A DNA stretch of 19,856 nucleotides. Origin: Pontimonas sp. (GTDB taxonomy: Bacteria > Actinomycetota > Actinomycetes > Actinomycetales > Microbacteriaceae). Location: assembly GCA_017852615.1 (NCBI GenBank), contig JAFMKX010000018.1, positions 1-19,856 of the forward strand, in the 5' to 3' direction. Every line of letters begins with the position of its first letter. Position 1 is the first letter of the stretch. A program made the position numbers and the translations under genes. Below the pieces are notes generated by a model, which saw only the letters and a program-made list of their open reading frames with translations, was not told where the DNA came from and did not search any database. Shown here one piece after another: positions 7,805 through 14,749 of the stretch.

Positions 7805-8658
7805 CACACACACCCGCACATTTCGTGGACACTCACCAACACCTGTGGGTCCTCTCGGAACGGGCCTACGACTGGATTTCACCCGATTTCGGTGTCCTCT
7901 ACCGGGACTATCGCCCAGAAGACGTTGCTGCAGAGGTAGCTCAGGCCGGCGTCACCTCGACCGTTTTGGTTCAGGCGGCGGACACGTACGACGACACGTT
8001 TTATATGCTCAGCGTGGAACGAAGCGTCGATACGGTGAGGGCAGTGGTGGGTTGGGTCCCTTTTGATCGCCCGCATGAAGCGAGGGAAGCGTTAGAGCTT
8101 TTCTCGACACATTCGGCCATTAAGGGTTATCGAAACCTCACCCATAACTACCCGGACCCACGGTGGATTCTTCAGTCCTCGTGCTCAGAAACCCTGAGTC
8201 AGATTGCACAGCAGGGTCTGTCCTTGGACATGGTCAGTGTCAATTCGGAGCATTCTCGGGCCATTGTTGAGTTGGCTGATGCGCATCCAGATTTGAACAT
8301 TGTGGTGGATCACATGGCTAAGCCTGATATCGCCGGGAAAGCCTGGGATGAGTGGGCTTCGGATATGACTGAATTAGCCAAGCGGCCCAACGTCTATGTG
8401 AAGCACTCCGGTCTGAATACGGCCTCCGCAGCTGGATGGACATCGGCCGATTGGCAACCCTACGTCGACCACTGTTTGGAACACTTCGGATCCCGGCGGA
8501 TGATGTTGGGAAGCGACTGGCCGGTATCTCTTCTGGCCGGTGATTTTGTGGGCGTATGGAATGCGCAGCTAGAGACTATTGCTGGTTTGTCACCTGATGA
8601 ACAAGACGACGTGTGTTTCAAGACAGCGCAGAGTTTTTACCAGTTAGATCTCTCGTGA
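7801..8658 (+). CDS. amidohydrolase-2 family protein, probable L-fuconolactonase
   Basis: The 285-aa metal-dependent TIM-barrel hydrolase begins with the metal motif DTHQHLW (H12, H14). VVDHMAKPDI carries H171 and MLGSDWPV carries the catalytic D239. The opening HQHxW and the GSDWPV end are typical of L-fuconolactonase and L-rhamnono-lactonase enzymes, which open the 1,5- or 1,4-lactone made by the dehydrogenase to the free acid. Here that would be L-fuconate for the dehydratase at 2189-3484. ATG 7801 overlaps the MaoC stop as ATGA, and the stop TGA overlaps the GTG of the CoA-transferase gene. The embedding of a lactonase between MaoC and CoA-transferase genes is unusual. Some relatives hydrolyse other lactones (for example 2-pyrone-4,6-dicarboxylate), so the substrate is assigned from context. 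Confidence 0.83.
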   Translation: MTHTPAHFVDTHQHLWVLSERAYDWISPDFGVLYRDYRPEDVAAEVAQAGVTSTVLVQAADTYDDTFYMLSVERSVDTVRAVVGWVPFDRPHEAREALELFSTHSAIKGYRNLTHNYPDPRWILQSSCSETLSQIAQQGLSLDMVSVNSEHSRAIVELADAHPDLNIVVDHMAKPDIAGKAWDEWASDMTELAKRPNVYVKHSGLNTASAAGWTSADWQPYVDHCLEHFGSRRMMLGSDWPVSLLAGDFVGVWNAQLETIAGLSPDEQDDVCFKTAQSFYQLDLS

Positions 8659-9827
8659 CCCAAGAGCACATGCGCCCCTTAGAGGGTTTCCTTGTTGTTG
8701 ACTTCAGCCAATTCTTGGCCGGACCCATGGCAGCGATGCGCCTTGGTGACCTGGGCGCACGAGTCATCAAGGTGGAAAGACCCCCTGCTGGCGATATTGG
8801 TCGGGGCCTTGCTTTTGGCGGCATCACGGAAGATGGAGACACTCTCTCCTTTCACATCACCAACCGCAATAAGGAAAGCTACGCAGCCAACCTCAAGGAC
8901 CAAGCGGATCGGGACAAGGTTCTGGAGTTGGTGAAGAAAGCTGACGTGGTTGTCCAGAACTTCCGTCCGGGCGTGATGGAGCGCTTAGGCCTGGGCTACG
9001 AAGAACTCAAGAAAGTCAATCCCACTGTGATTTATGCGAGCATCACTGGGTACGGAGCAGAAGGGCCCTGGAGTTCCCGGCCTGGCCAGGATCTCCTCGC
9101 CCAGTCTCTCTCGGGACTCCCGTGGCTCAATGGCAGTGGAGACAGTCCGCCCATCCCGGTGGGAATCGCGCTTGCTGACATCATCACGTCCATACATCTT
9201 GCTCATGGCGTGACGGCTGCTCTGCTCAGGAGAGAGCGCACAGGTATGGGTGGACGCGTAGACACGAGCCTCCTCGAATCGATGCTGGATCTCCAGTTCG
9301 AACTGATCAGTGCCCACCTCAACGATGCACAGGTTCTTGTCCGGCGTGGTCCTAAACACACGGCACACGCTTTTCTTCAGGCGCCCTATGGGACATACCC
9401 CACCTCTGATGGGTACCTCGCTCTGGCTATGGGGTCGATTCCTCAGCTCGGGGACCTGATTGGTCTTGATGCGCTGAGTGAGTTCGTGGATCCTGAGACG
9501 TGGTGGAGCGAGCAGGGACGTATCACCGAATTACTCGCTGAACACTTGGCTACGGAAAGCACTCAACATTGGTTGGAAATATTGGATGCGGCTGATTTCT
9601 GGTGCGCCCCTGTGCTTTCGTTGCCCGAGCTTGTTGCTCATGACGGTTTCCAGGCCATAGGTATGGATCAGGAGTTCACTCGTGAGAGCGCAGAGGGTGC
9701 CGCACTAACACTCAAAACCACTCGAGCTCCCGTGAGATTTGATGGGCAGACTCTGACCAATTCGAAGGGTGCCCCTCGGGTGGGGCAACACACCGATTCC
9801 ATCGACCGAGAGCTCAAAGGAGAGTAA
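8655..9827 (+). CDS. CaiB/BaiF-family (class III) CoA-transferase
   Basis: The 390-aa protein carries the family hallmarks: VVDFSQFLAGPMAAMRLGDL and ARVIKVERPPAGD at the N-terminus, NRNKES, VVVQNFRPGVMERLGLGY, and RPGQDLLAQSLSG with the catalytic Asp146 that forms the acyl-anhydride intermediate. The C-terminal part contains APVLSLPEL and the closing PRVGQHT. It would move CoA between two carboxylic acids in the cytosol. GTG 8655 overlaps the lactonase stop (GTGA); ATG 8670 is an alternative and begins just before the conserved core. The next gene (MaoC 2) starts 2 bp after the stop. No acyl-CoA substrate is evident from the fucose pathway. Candidates are a pathway acid or an acid released by the esterase, but these are guesses. 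Confidence 0.9.
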   Translation: MTQEHMRPLEGFLVVDFSQFLAGPMAAMRLGDLGARVIKVERPPAGDIGRGLAFGGITEDGDTLSFHITNRNKESYAANLKDQADRDKVLELVKKADVVVQNFRPGVMERLGLGYEELKKVNPTVIYASITGYGAEGPWSSRPGQDLLAQSLSGLPWLNGSGDSPPIPVGIALADIITSIHLAHGVTAALLRRERTGMGGRVDTSLLESMLDLQFELISAHLNDAQVLVRRGPKHTAHAFLQAPYGTYPTSDGYLALAMGSIPQLGDLIGLDALSEFVDPETWWSEQGRITELLAEHLATESTQHWLEILDAADFWCAPVLSLPELVAHDGFQAIGMDQEFTRESAEGAALTLKTTRAPVRFDGQTLTNSKGAPRVGQHTDSIDRELKGE

Positions 9828-9829
9828 GG

Positions 9830-10375
9830 ATGTCGAATCCAAATCCCGACGCGAACAAGCGTTACGAGGTTCCCGTATGGAACCAAGACGACAAGAAATA
9901 TGAAGATTATGAGGTGGGCGAGGTTGATCGTTCGATCCGCCGGACCATCTCAGAGGGCGAAATGATGATTTTCAATTCGCTGCTGCTGGATATGCATCCC
10001 TATGTTGCTGATGATATTTTCGCCCGAGAAGAGGGCTTGTTCGGAAAGAGAATCGTGCCGGGGGCGCTGGTTTTTAGTTATGGGATGGGTCTCATGGCTC
10101 ACAACAACGTGCACACCTTTAGTTATGGATATGACCGGTTGCGATTTATTAAGCCGGTTTTTGTCGGCGACACGATTTATACGATGAGAACCCTGCTGAG
10201 CAAGGAACCCAAGTACGAGGACATGGGGCTGTTCAAAGTCAGTTATGAGGTGTTCCGGGCTGACGACGAACAAATAGTTCTCTACTGCGAACACCTTCAA
10301 ACCGTTAAGTACCGGGACCCTAGCGAGGCCAAAAAGGGTGGTCTCGAGGAAATGGTGAGGGACACACATGATTGA
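9830..10375 (+). CDS. MaoC-like hotdog protein lacking the catalytic histidine
   Basis: The 181-aa protein has a 25-residue longer N-terminus than the MaoC protein at 7337-7804 and the same fold landmarks: LLLDMHPYVADD, GKRIVPGALVFSYGMG, and FIKPVFVGDTI. Compared with the intact partner (DFYPHH), Asp54 is kept but the catalytic His position is Val59, and the RIAHG motif reads RIVPG. It is therefore probably not a hydratase on its own. In known pairs such as ChsH1-ChsH2 or HadBC, one incomplete MaoC subunit forms a heteromer with a complete one, and that is the simplest reading. It begins 2 bp after the CoA-transferase stop, with GGAGAG close upstream, and overlaps the start of the Gfo/Idh gene by 8 bp. 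Confidence 0.82.
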   Translation: MSNPNPDANKRYEVPVWNQDDKKYEDYEVGEVDRSIRRTISEGEMMIFNSLLLDMHPYVADDIFAREEGLFGKRIVPGALVFSYGMGLMAHNNVHTFSYGYDRLRFIKPVFVGDTIYTMRTLLSKEPKYEDMGLFKVSYEVFRADDEQIVLYCEHLQTVKYRDPSEAKKGGLEEMVRDTHD

Positions 10376-11444
10376 CCTTTTCAGCGACATATCAGCGGGA
10401 TGCGAACTCACCATTCCGATCGCGCACCACAAAGTAGTGGGAGTTATCGGGGCGGGGGGAATTGTTACTGGCGCTCACCTGCCGGCATATCGCAAGGCAG
10501 GGCTCCCGGTTCATGCGATTACCGATATCGATTCCGAGAAAGCACAGTCTGCGGCAGAAGAATTCAACATCACTCGCGTGTATTCGAGTGCGAAGGAACT
10601 CCTAGCCGATCCGGATATTGAGGTGGTGGACATCGCGGTTCCTGCCGCCGAACAACCTGCGTTGCTCTTGGCGGCCCTAGAGGCCGGAAAACACGTCCTC
10701 GCACAAAAGCCACTGTCGACCACTGTGGAAGACGCCCTCGACATGGCAGCTAAGGCTCAGGAAACCGGTCTGCACGTCGGCGTCAATCAGCAGCTTCGAT
10801 TCGATGAGGGAATCGCGGCCGCGCACCGAATGGTCGATCTGGGGTGGATTGGGAAAGTGTCTGGATTCTCGATCACTGTTAACCTCGACACCCCCTGGCA
10901 TTTATGGGATTGGGCCCTCTCGATGCCACGGCTCGAAGTTCTAGTTCATTCGATTCACTACCACGATGTCGTGCGATGGTTTTTTGGTGAACCATCCAAG
11001 GTTTTTGCGGTGGCGGGTCGCACAGACGGTCAGGCTCCCGTCGGGGAAACCAGAACAGCGAGTACATATCTCTATGACAGCGGTGTTGTGGCTTTGGTTC
11101 ACGCTAATCACGTCAATCACGGTGGCGACAACACGGCAGAGTTTCGCATTGATGGATCCGAGGGCTCCATTCGAGGAACCTTGGGTCTTCTGTATGACTA
11201 TCCAGATGGGCGGTGCGACACCTTGGAAGTGAAATCCAATGTTGTCCCCACCGATGGCTGGGTTCCCTACCCGGTAACTCAGCGATGGATTCCGGACGCG
11301 TTTATCGGAACCATGGGCTCTGTTCTGGCTGCCATCGCTGGAGAAGGTGAAATTCGAAGCCCGATTTCTGACAATGTCAACACCATCCGGCTGATTCATG
11401 CCCTCTACCAGTCCATTGAGACTGGTAGCGCGGTGGAGCTCTAG
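10368..11444 (+). CDS. Gfo/Idh/MocA-family NAD(P)-dependent oxidoreductase
   Basis: The 358-aa protein has a Rossmann cofactor site, VVGVIGAGGIVTGAHLPAY, near residue 23. The motif EAGKHVLAQKPLSTT follows, where the usual EKP reads QKP. The C-terminal alpha/beta domain contains VHSIHYHDVVRWFFG, the family HxxD substrate-site pattern. Such enzymes oxidise or reduce sugars and inositols at a ring carbon. About 20 residues precede the Rossmann fold, longer than common. ATG 10368 is supported by GAGGG six nt upstream and by overlap with the MaoC gene; an internal GTG at 10437 is less likely. The stop codon shares CTAG with the stop of the FAH hydrolase gene on the other strand. Its substrate is unknown; it could epimerise or oxidise the sugar before or beside the reductase at 3472-4479. 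Confidence 0.88.
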   Translation: MIDLFSDISAGCELTIPIAHHKVVGVIGAGGIVTGAHLPAYRKAGLPVHAITDIDSEKAQSAAEEFNITRVYSSAKELLADPDIEVVDIAVPAAEQPALLLAALEAGKHVLAQKPLSTTVEDALDMAAKAQETGLHVGVNQQLRFDEGIAAAHRMVDLGWIGKVSGFSITVNLDTPWHLWDWALSMPRLEVLVHSIHYHDVVRWFFGEPSKVFAVAGRTDGQAPVGETRTASTYLYDSGVVALVHANHVNHGGDNTAEFRIDGSEGSIRGTLGLLYDYPDGRCDTLEVKSNVVPTDGWVPYPVTQRWIPDAFIGTMGSVLAAIAGEGEIRSPISDNVNTIRLIHALYQSIETGSAVEL

Positions 11445-12301
11445 CGGGGACCCACTACCGTTTGTCGTTGAGCACCGAGGCCTTCGATCGTCAGCTCAAC
11501 CACGTCTCCTTCAGCGAGGTATCGAGGTGGTTTTAGACCCATACCCACTCCTGGAGGGGTTCCCGTGTTGATGACGTCGCCTGGCTCTAGCACCATGAAT
11601 TGACTCAGGTAATACACAAGGAAACCCGGCTTGAAAACCATTTGAGCAGTAGTGCTGTTTTGCATAGTTACCCCGTTGACACTGAGCGACATGGTCAGAT
11701 TTGCGGGATCGGGAACCTCATCGGCTGTCACCAGCCAAGGGCCTGCTGGGTTAAACGTTTCGCAGGATTTCCCTTTGGACCACTGGCCTTGACGCTCCAA
11801 TTGAAACTCGCGCTCGCTCACATCGTTGCAGACCATGTAGCCAGCAATGTGCAAGAGACCCTCGTTCTCATCGGCCAAGTACTGCGCTCGGGTTCCCACA
11901 ACGATGCCTAGCTCAACTTCCCAGTCGGTTTTGACCGAATTTCTGGGAAGTCGAATGGAGTCTTGGGGCCCAATGAGCGTGTTGGGGGATTTGGTGAAAA
12001 TGATCGGCTCCGGGGGAATCTCTGCCCCGGTTTCTGCAGCGTGATCGGCGTAGTTGAGGCCGATGCAGACGATTTGATGAGGTCGGGCAATGGGGGCTCC
12101 GACCCGATGTCCAGCCAACGGTTGCGGGGTCGCGCCCTCGGACAGAAGTTTGCGGCTCAACGCAGGCAGTTCGGTCAGGCCCCCTGAGGCGAGGAACTCT
12201 TCGTTGAAGTCACCGGTGACGCTCACATCCAGAAAATGATCCTCATCGATTAATACCGCTGGCTTCTCATGGCCTGGATCGCCAATTCTTATTAGTTTCA
12301 T
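11441..12301 (-). CDS. FAH-family hydrolase, probable 2,4-diketo-3-deoxy-L-fuconate hydrolase
   Basis: The 286-aa protein has the fumarylacetoacetase-like fold: a small N-terminal domain, then VCIGLNYADHAAETG at 78-92, FTKSPNTLIGP, the metal ligands E128 and E130 in DWEVELGIVVG and D160 in CNDVSERE, and KGKSCETFNPAGPWLVT. GDVINTGTPPGVGMG is the conserved late motif. The combination is typical of enzymes that split 2,4-diketo-3-deoxy sugar acids to pyruvate and L-lactate, the last step of the non-phosphorylating fucose/rhamnose routes. It is a one-gene unit that diverges from the transporter genes and ends in the CTAG shared with the Gfo/Idh gene. A relative acting on another beta-diketone cannot be ruled out from sequence alone. 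Confidence 0.9.
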   Translation of the reverse strand: MKLIRIGDPGHEKPAVLIDEDHFLDVSVTGDFNEEFLASGGLTELPALSRKLLSEGATPQPLAGHRVGAPIARPHQIVCIGLNYADHAAETGAEIPPEPIIFTKSPNTLIGPQDSIRLPRNSVKTDWEVELGIVVGTRAQYLADENEGLLHIAGYMVCNDVSEREFQLERQGQWSKGKSCETFNPAGPWLVTADEVPDPANLTMSLSVNGVTMQNSTTAQMVFKPGFLVYYLSQFMVLEPGDVINTGTPPGVGMGLKPPRYLAEGDVVELTIEGLGAQRQTVVGPR

Positions 12302-12347
12302 CAGACCACCCTAATTTTTCTTCTAGAAAACGAATAAGTAACGATAC

Positions 12348-12364
12348 CGTGTATCCTATACGAA
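12348..12364. promoter_or_regulatory. putative operator, copy 3 of the recurrent element
   Basis: GTGTATCCTATAC at 12349-12361 lies in the 150-bp gap between the FAH hydrolase and transporter genes. GTAT and ATAC arms flank a CCT spacer, giving a small inverted repeat. The site is 53 nt from the FAH start and about 92 nt from the binding-protein start. TATAGT at 12381-12386 downstream could be the -10 of the transporter promoter, which would put the element over its -35 region. A weak inverted repeat TTTTCT/AGAAAA lies close to the FAH start (about 12314-12330). Confidence 0.5.
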
Positions 12365-12397
12365 ACGACATTTTGTGTTATATAGTCGTCTGAAAGA

Positions 12398-12424
12398 GAG
12401 CGAAGATGCTTCGGCGCTTCGCTC
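12398..12424 (+). promoter_or_regulatory. leader stem-loop upstream of the transporter operon
   Basis: GAGCGAAG at 12398-12405 pairs perfectly with CTTCGCTC at 12417-12424 across an 11-nt loop. A competing short hairpin, CGAAG-ATG-CTTCG, can form from 12401 to 12413. It lies just after a possible -10 (TATAGT 12381-12386) and 13 nt before the ribosome site GGAGGG at 12438. If transcribed, it is in the 5' leader of the binding-protein mRNA and may stabilise it or modulate initiation. A DNA-level role cannot be excluded. Confidence 0.4.
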
Positions 12425-12451
12425 CAACCATAAAACTGGAGGGAAGTTGGA

Positions 12452-13756
12452 ATGAATAAGAAATTCCTAAGTTCGCTCGCTATCGCAAGTGCGCTTACTC
12501 TCGCAGCCTGTTCTGGCGGCGGGACTAGCGATGCTGGCGGTAGTGATGGAGGCTCGACTGAGGCGTCTGGCCCTAGAGCTTTGCTTGTGTGGGTTGACAC
12601 CGTTCGTGAACCCGCCTGTTTGTCTTATCAGGAAAGCGTTGCAGGCGAAATTGACGTCACCTGTGAGGTTGTGGGTCAGGAAGAGATTCTTCCCAAGATT
12701 CAACTGGCAAACACCGCTGGTCAGGGATGGCCAGACGTAGTATTCAGCCCACCGAACAGCGTCGCAATCTATGCAGAGGCAGCAAACGGTTATGCGCTGA
12801 ACCTCGATGACTATGTAGATAGCGCTGTTATCGACGCATACAACACCTCGAACGACTGGTGCTTGGTGGATGGCTCGTACTACTGCTTGAAGAACGACCT
12901 CGCTCAGACTGTTCTCTGGTATGACACGGTCATCTTTGAAGAGCTCGGCCTGACGGTTCCTACCACCATGGATGAGTTCGCAGCGACTGCAATGCAACTT
13001 GAGGGAACTGACTATGTTGCCGGCGCCGTGGGCGACCAGGGTTTCTACGCTGGTTACTTGTGGCCAAGTGGCTGCCCGATGGCAGACGTCCAGGACCCCA
13101 CAACGGTTCGCATTAACTCGAGTGCATCTGAGTGCACCCGGGTATTCGATCTGATGCAGCCCCTGCTGGATGCTGGTGTAGTTGATTCTCGCTCCGCTTT
13201 CGATGCTGGATTTATCGCCGATGTTGCGCAACAGCAAAAAGTTGCCATGCACATCGGGCCATCATGGTGGGGTGAATTCGTAATTCGTCCCGCAGACTCA
13301 TGGGCTATCCCTGAGGGCCGCATCGCTGCAGCAGAAATGCCTAAGTGGGATGGCGAATCCACTGCATGGTCAGGCGAGTGGGGTGGCGGCATTTGGGTCG
13401 TTTCCTCTCACGCAGCTAACCTGCAAGATGCTGCTGACGCTGGCGTCTACCTAGCAACCGATCCTGACATGCGCGAAGACAAGGTAACCTTCCCCGGTTA
13501 CCAGCCTGCCTTTGAAAAGTGGGCTGCACGTCTTGGCCAGGACACCTACTATGCCTCTGACCCAACCGTCGCTATGGTTGCTCAGGCGTCTCGAATCCGA
13601 CAGGACAACAACCCTGTTCGCTTCGACATGCGTGGACAGATTGGTGTGCTTCAGACCGAAATCGGTAACGGTGCGACCTTGAAGGATGCAACAGAGACCT
13701 TCATGGCTTCGCTTGTTGAGCTGGCACCTGGTGTCGGCTACACCGTAGTTGATTAG
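12452..13756 (+). CDS. sugar ABC transporter substrate-binding lipoprotein
   Basis: The 434-aa protein has a lipoprotein signal: a short basic start MNKKF, a hydrophobic stretch, and a lipobox LAAC with Cys20. A Gly/Ser/Asp-rich linker follows to about residue 45. The rest is a carbohydrate-binding SBP (family 1) with LPKIQLANTAGQGWPDVVFSP, an ALNLDDY segment, NDLAQTVLWYDTVIFEELGL and WSGEWGGGIWVV. The protein is tethered outside the membrane and delivers a sugar to the permeases at 13846-15670. GGAGGG lies 8 nt upstream of the ATG. Codon use looks more biased than in its neighbours (many AAC, GAC, TTC, AAG), consistent with high expression. Fucose or a fucoside is the likely ligand from context. 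A long palindrome follows the stop. Confidence 0.93.
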   Translation: MNKKFLSSLAIASALTLAACSGGGTSDAGGSDGGSTEASGPRALLVWVDTVREPACLSYQESVAGEIDVTCEVVGQEEILPKIQLANTAGQGWPDVVFSPPNSVAIYAEAANGYALNLDDYVDSAVIDAYNTSNDWCLVDGSYYCLKNDLAQTVLWYDTVIFEELGLTVPTTMDEFAATAMQLEGTDYVAGAVGDQGFYAGYLWPSGCPMADVQDPTTVRINSSASECTRVFDLMQPLLDAGVVDSRSAFDAGFIADVAQQQKVAMHIGPSWWGEFVIRPADSWAIPEGRIAAAEMPKWDGESTAWSGEWGGGIWVVSSHAANLQDAADAGVYLATDPDMREDKVTFPGYQPAFEKWAARLGQDTYYASDPTVAMVAQASRIRQDNNPVRFDMRGQIGVLQTEIGNGATLKDATETFMASLVELAPGVGYTVVD

Positions 13757-13776
13757 AGTCAGATAAAGCGCTAAAC

Positions 13777-13812
13777 CTGTTGGTGGGGCCGCCTAGGCGG
13801 CCCCACCAACAG
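13777..13812 (+). terminator. 36-bp perfect palindrome between binding-protein and permease genes
   Basis: CTGTTGGTGGGGCCGCCT at 13777-13794 is followed directly by its exact reverse complement to 13812, giving an 18-bp uninterrupted dyad 20 nt after the binding-protein stop. No T run follows, so it is not a classical terminator. In an ABC operon, a strong hairpin here usually allows partial read-through and protects the upstream mRNA, giving much more binding protein than permease. A DNA-binding site is the alternative. Confidence 0.65.
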
Positions 13813-13845
13813 CACGCAACAGGGAAAACGAGGAGAACGATTTCA

Positions 13846-14748
13846 GTGTTCAAACACCGTGCACAACTGATGAGCCGCATCAATGGGTTTTTTATGTTTT
13901 TCCCTTATCTCTTGTTGTTAGTCATGTTTGCTGTCGTTCCTATCGTTCTAGCGGCTTCTGTGTCGCTGGAAGAGTCGTTGACTAATCCCGGCGGCGGTTT
14001 TGGTAATTACCTTTTTGTGCTTCAGGATTTCCGTTTCTTGCCAGCGTTAATCAACGTTTCGTTGTTTCTTCTGATCTACCTGCCCACGATGTTGATAGTG
14101 GTGGCTGGCCTTTCTCTCATGCTCGATAGCATCAAAGCCCGGCATTCTGTTCCCCTTCGCTTGGCGTACCTGGTTCCTGCCGGAATTACAGGGTCTGTCG
14201 CCATCCTCGTGTGGTACTTCATGCTCGAACCCACCTATTCCCCTTTTGCCCCTTTGTTCGCTGAATTCGGTTGGACGCAGGGAACCGACATTTTCAACTC
14301 GAGCAATTTGATTTATATTTTTGCTCTGATGACCTTTTTCACCGGCGCCGGAAACTGGATCGTCATTCAGTACGGCTCGCTGCAGTCCATTCCGGATGAG
14401 TTGCTCGAAGCAGCCAGAATTGACGGGGCAAACTCGCTCCAAGTGGCATTTCGCATTAAGTTGCCTTTGATCAGGAAGTACCTCGTGTACATGCTGGTTT
14501 TGGTGATGGCCGCTGGCCTGCAAATCTTTGTAGAGCCCTACCTCCTTTCTTCCTCGGTCTACCCCGGAATCGCCAAAGACTGGTCGCTGAACCAGTTGAG
14601 CTACACCTTGGCGTTCCTTGGCTCCAATCTCGGCGCCGCAACTGCGCTATCGCTCATGCTCCTCGTGGTGATGTTGGGTCTGGCGTTGATCGTCATTTTC
14701 CGCACAGACTTCTTCGACGAGGCCAAGACGAAAATCAAGGAGAGCTAA
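13846..14748 (+). CDS. sugar ABC transporter permease (MalF/UgpA type)
   Basis: The 300-aa integral membrane protein has about six hydrophobic segments, the first being FFPYLLLLVMFAVVP at residues 18-32. The EAA loop, ELLEAARIDGANSLQVAF, lies at about 185-202 and docks with the ATPase. This is the usual length for the first permease of a CUT1 transporter. GTG 13846 is favoured because AGGAGA stands at 13831-13836, and because a longer reading frame would begin inside the palindrome at 13777-13812. ATG 13870 is a further possibility. It is separated from the second permease gene by one base. With the second permease it would form the channel for the sugar bound by the lipoprotein. Confidence 0.93.
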   Translation: MFKHRAQLMSRINGFFMFFPYLLLLVMFAVVPIVLAASVSLEESLTNPGGGFGNYLFVLQDFRFLPALINVSLFLLIYLPTMLIVVAGLSLMLDSIKARHSVPLRLAYLVPAGITGSVAILVWYFMLEPTYSPFAPLFAEFGWTQGTDIFNSSNLIYIFALMTFFTGAGNWIVIQYGSLQSIPDELLEAARIDGANSLQVAFRIKLPLIRKYLVYMLVLVMAAGLQIFVEPYLLSSSVYPGIAKDWSLNQLSYTLAFLGSNLGAATALSLMLLVVMLGLALIVIFRTDFFDEAKTKIKES

Positions 14749-14749
14749 C

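Noticed and set aside
12301..12600. Minus-strand open frame spanning the promoter region and the start of the binding-protein gene
   Set aside because: It crosses the operator and the lipoprotein signal sequence and has no motif.
12467..13252. Long open frame on the minus strand inside the binding-protein gene (261 codons)
   Set aside because: It is antisense to a clear lipoprotein gene, lacks recognisable motifs and has no ribosome site; biased codon use of the real gene keeps the opposite frame open.
13780..13845. N-terminal extension of the first permease from TTG 13780
   Set aside because: It would begin inside the palindrome and add a hydrophilic stretch before the first membrane segment; GTG 13846 has a proper ribosome site.
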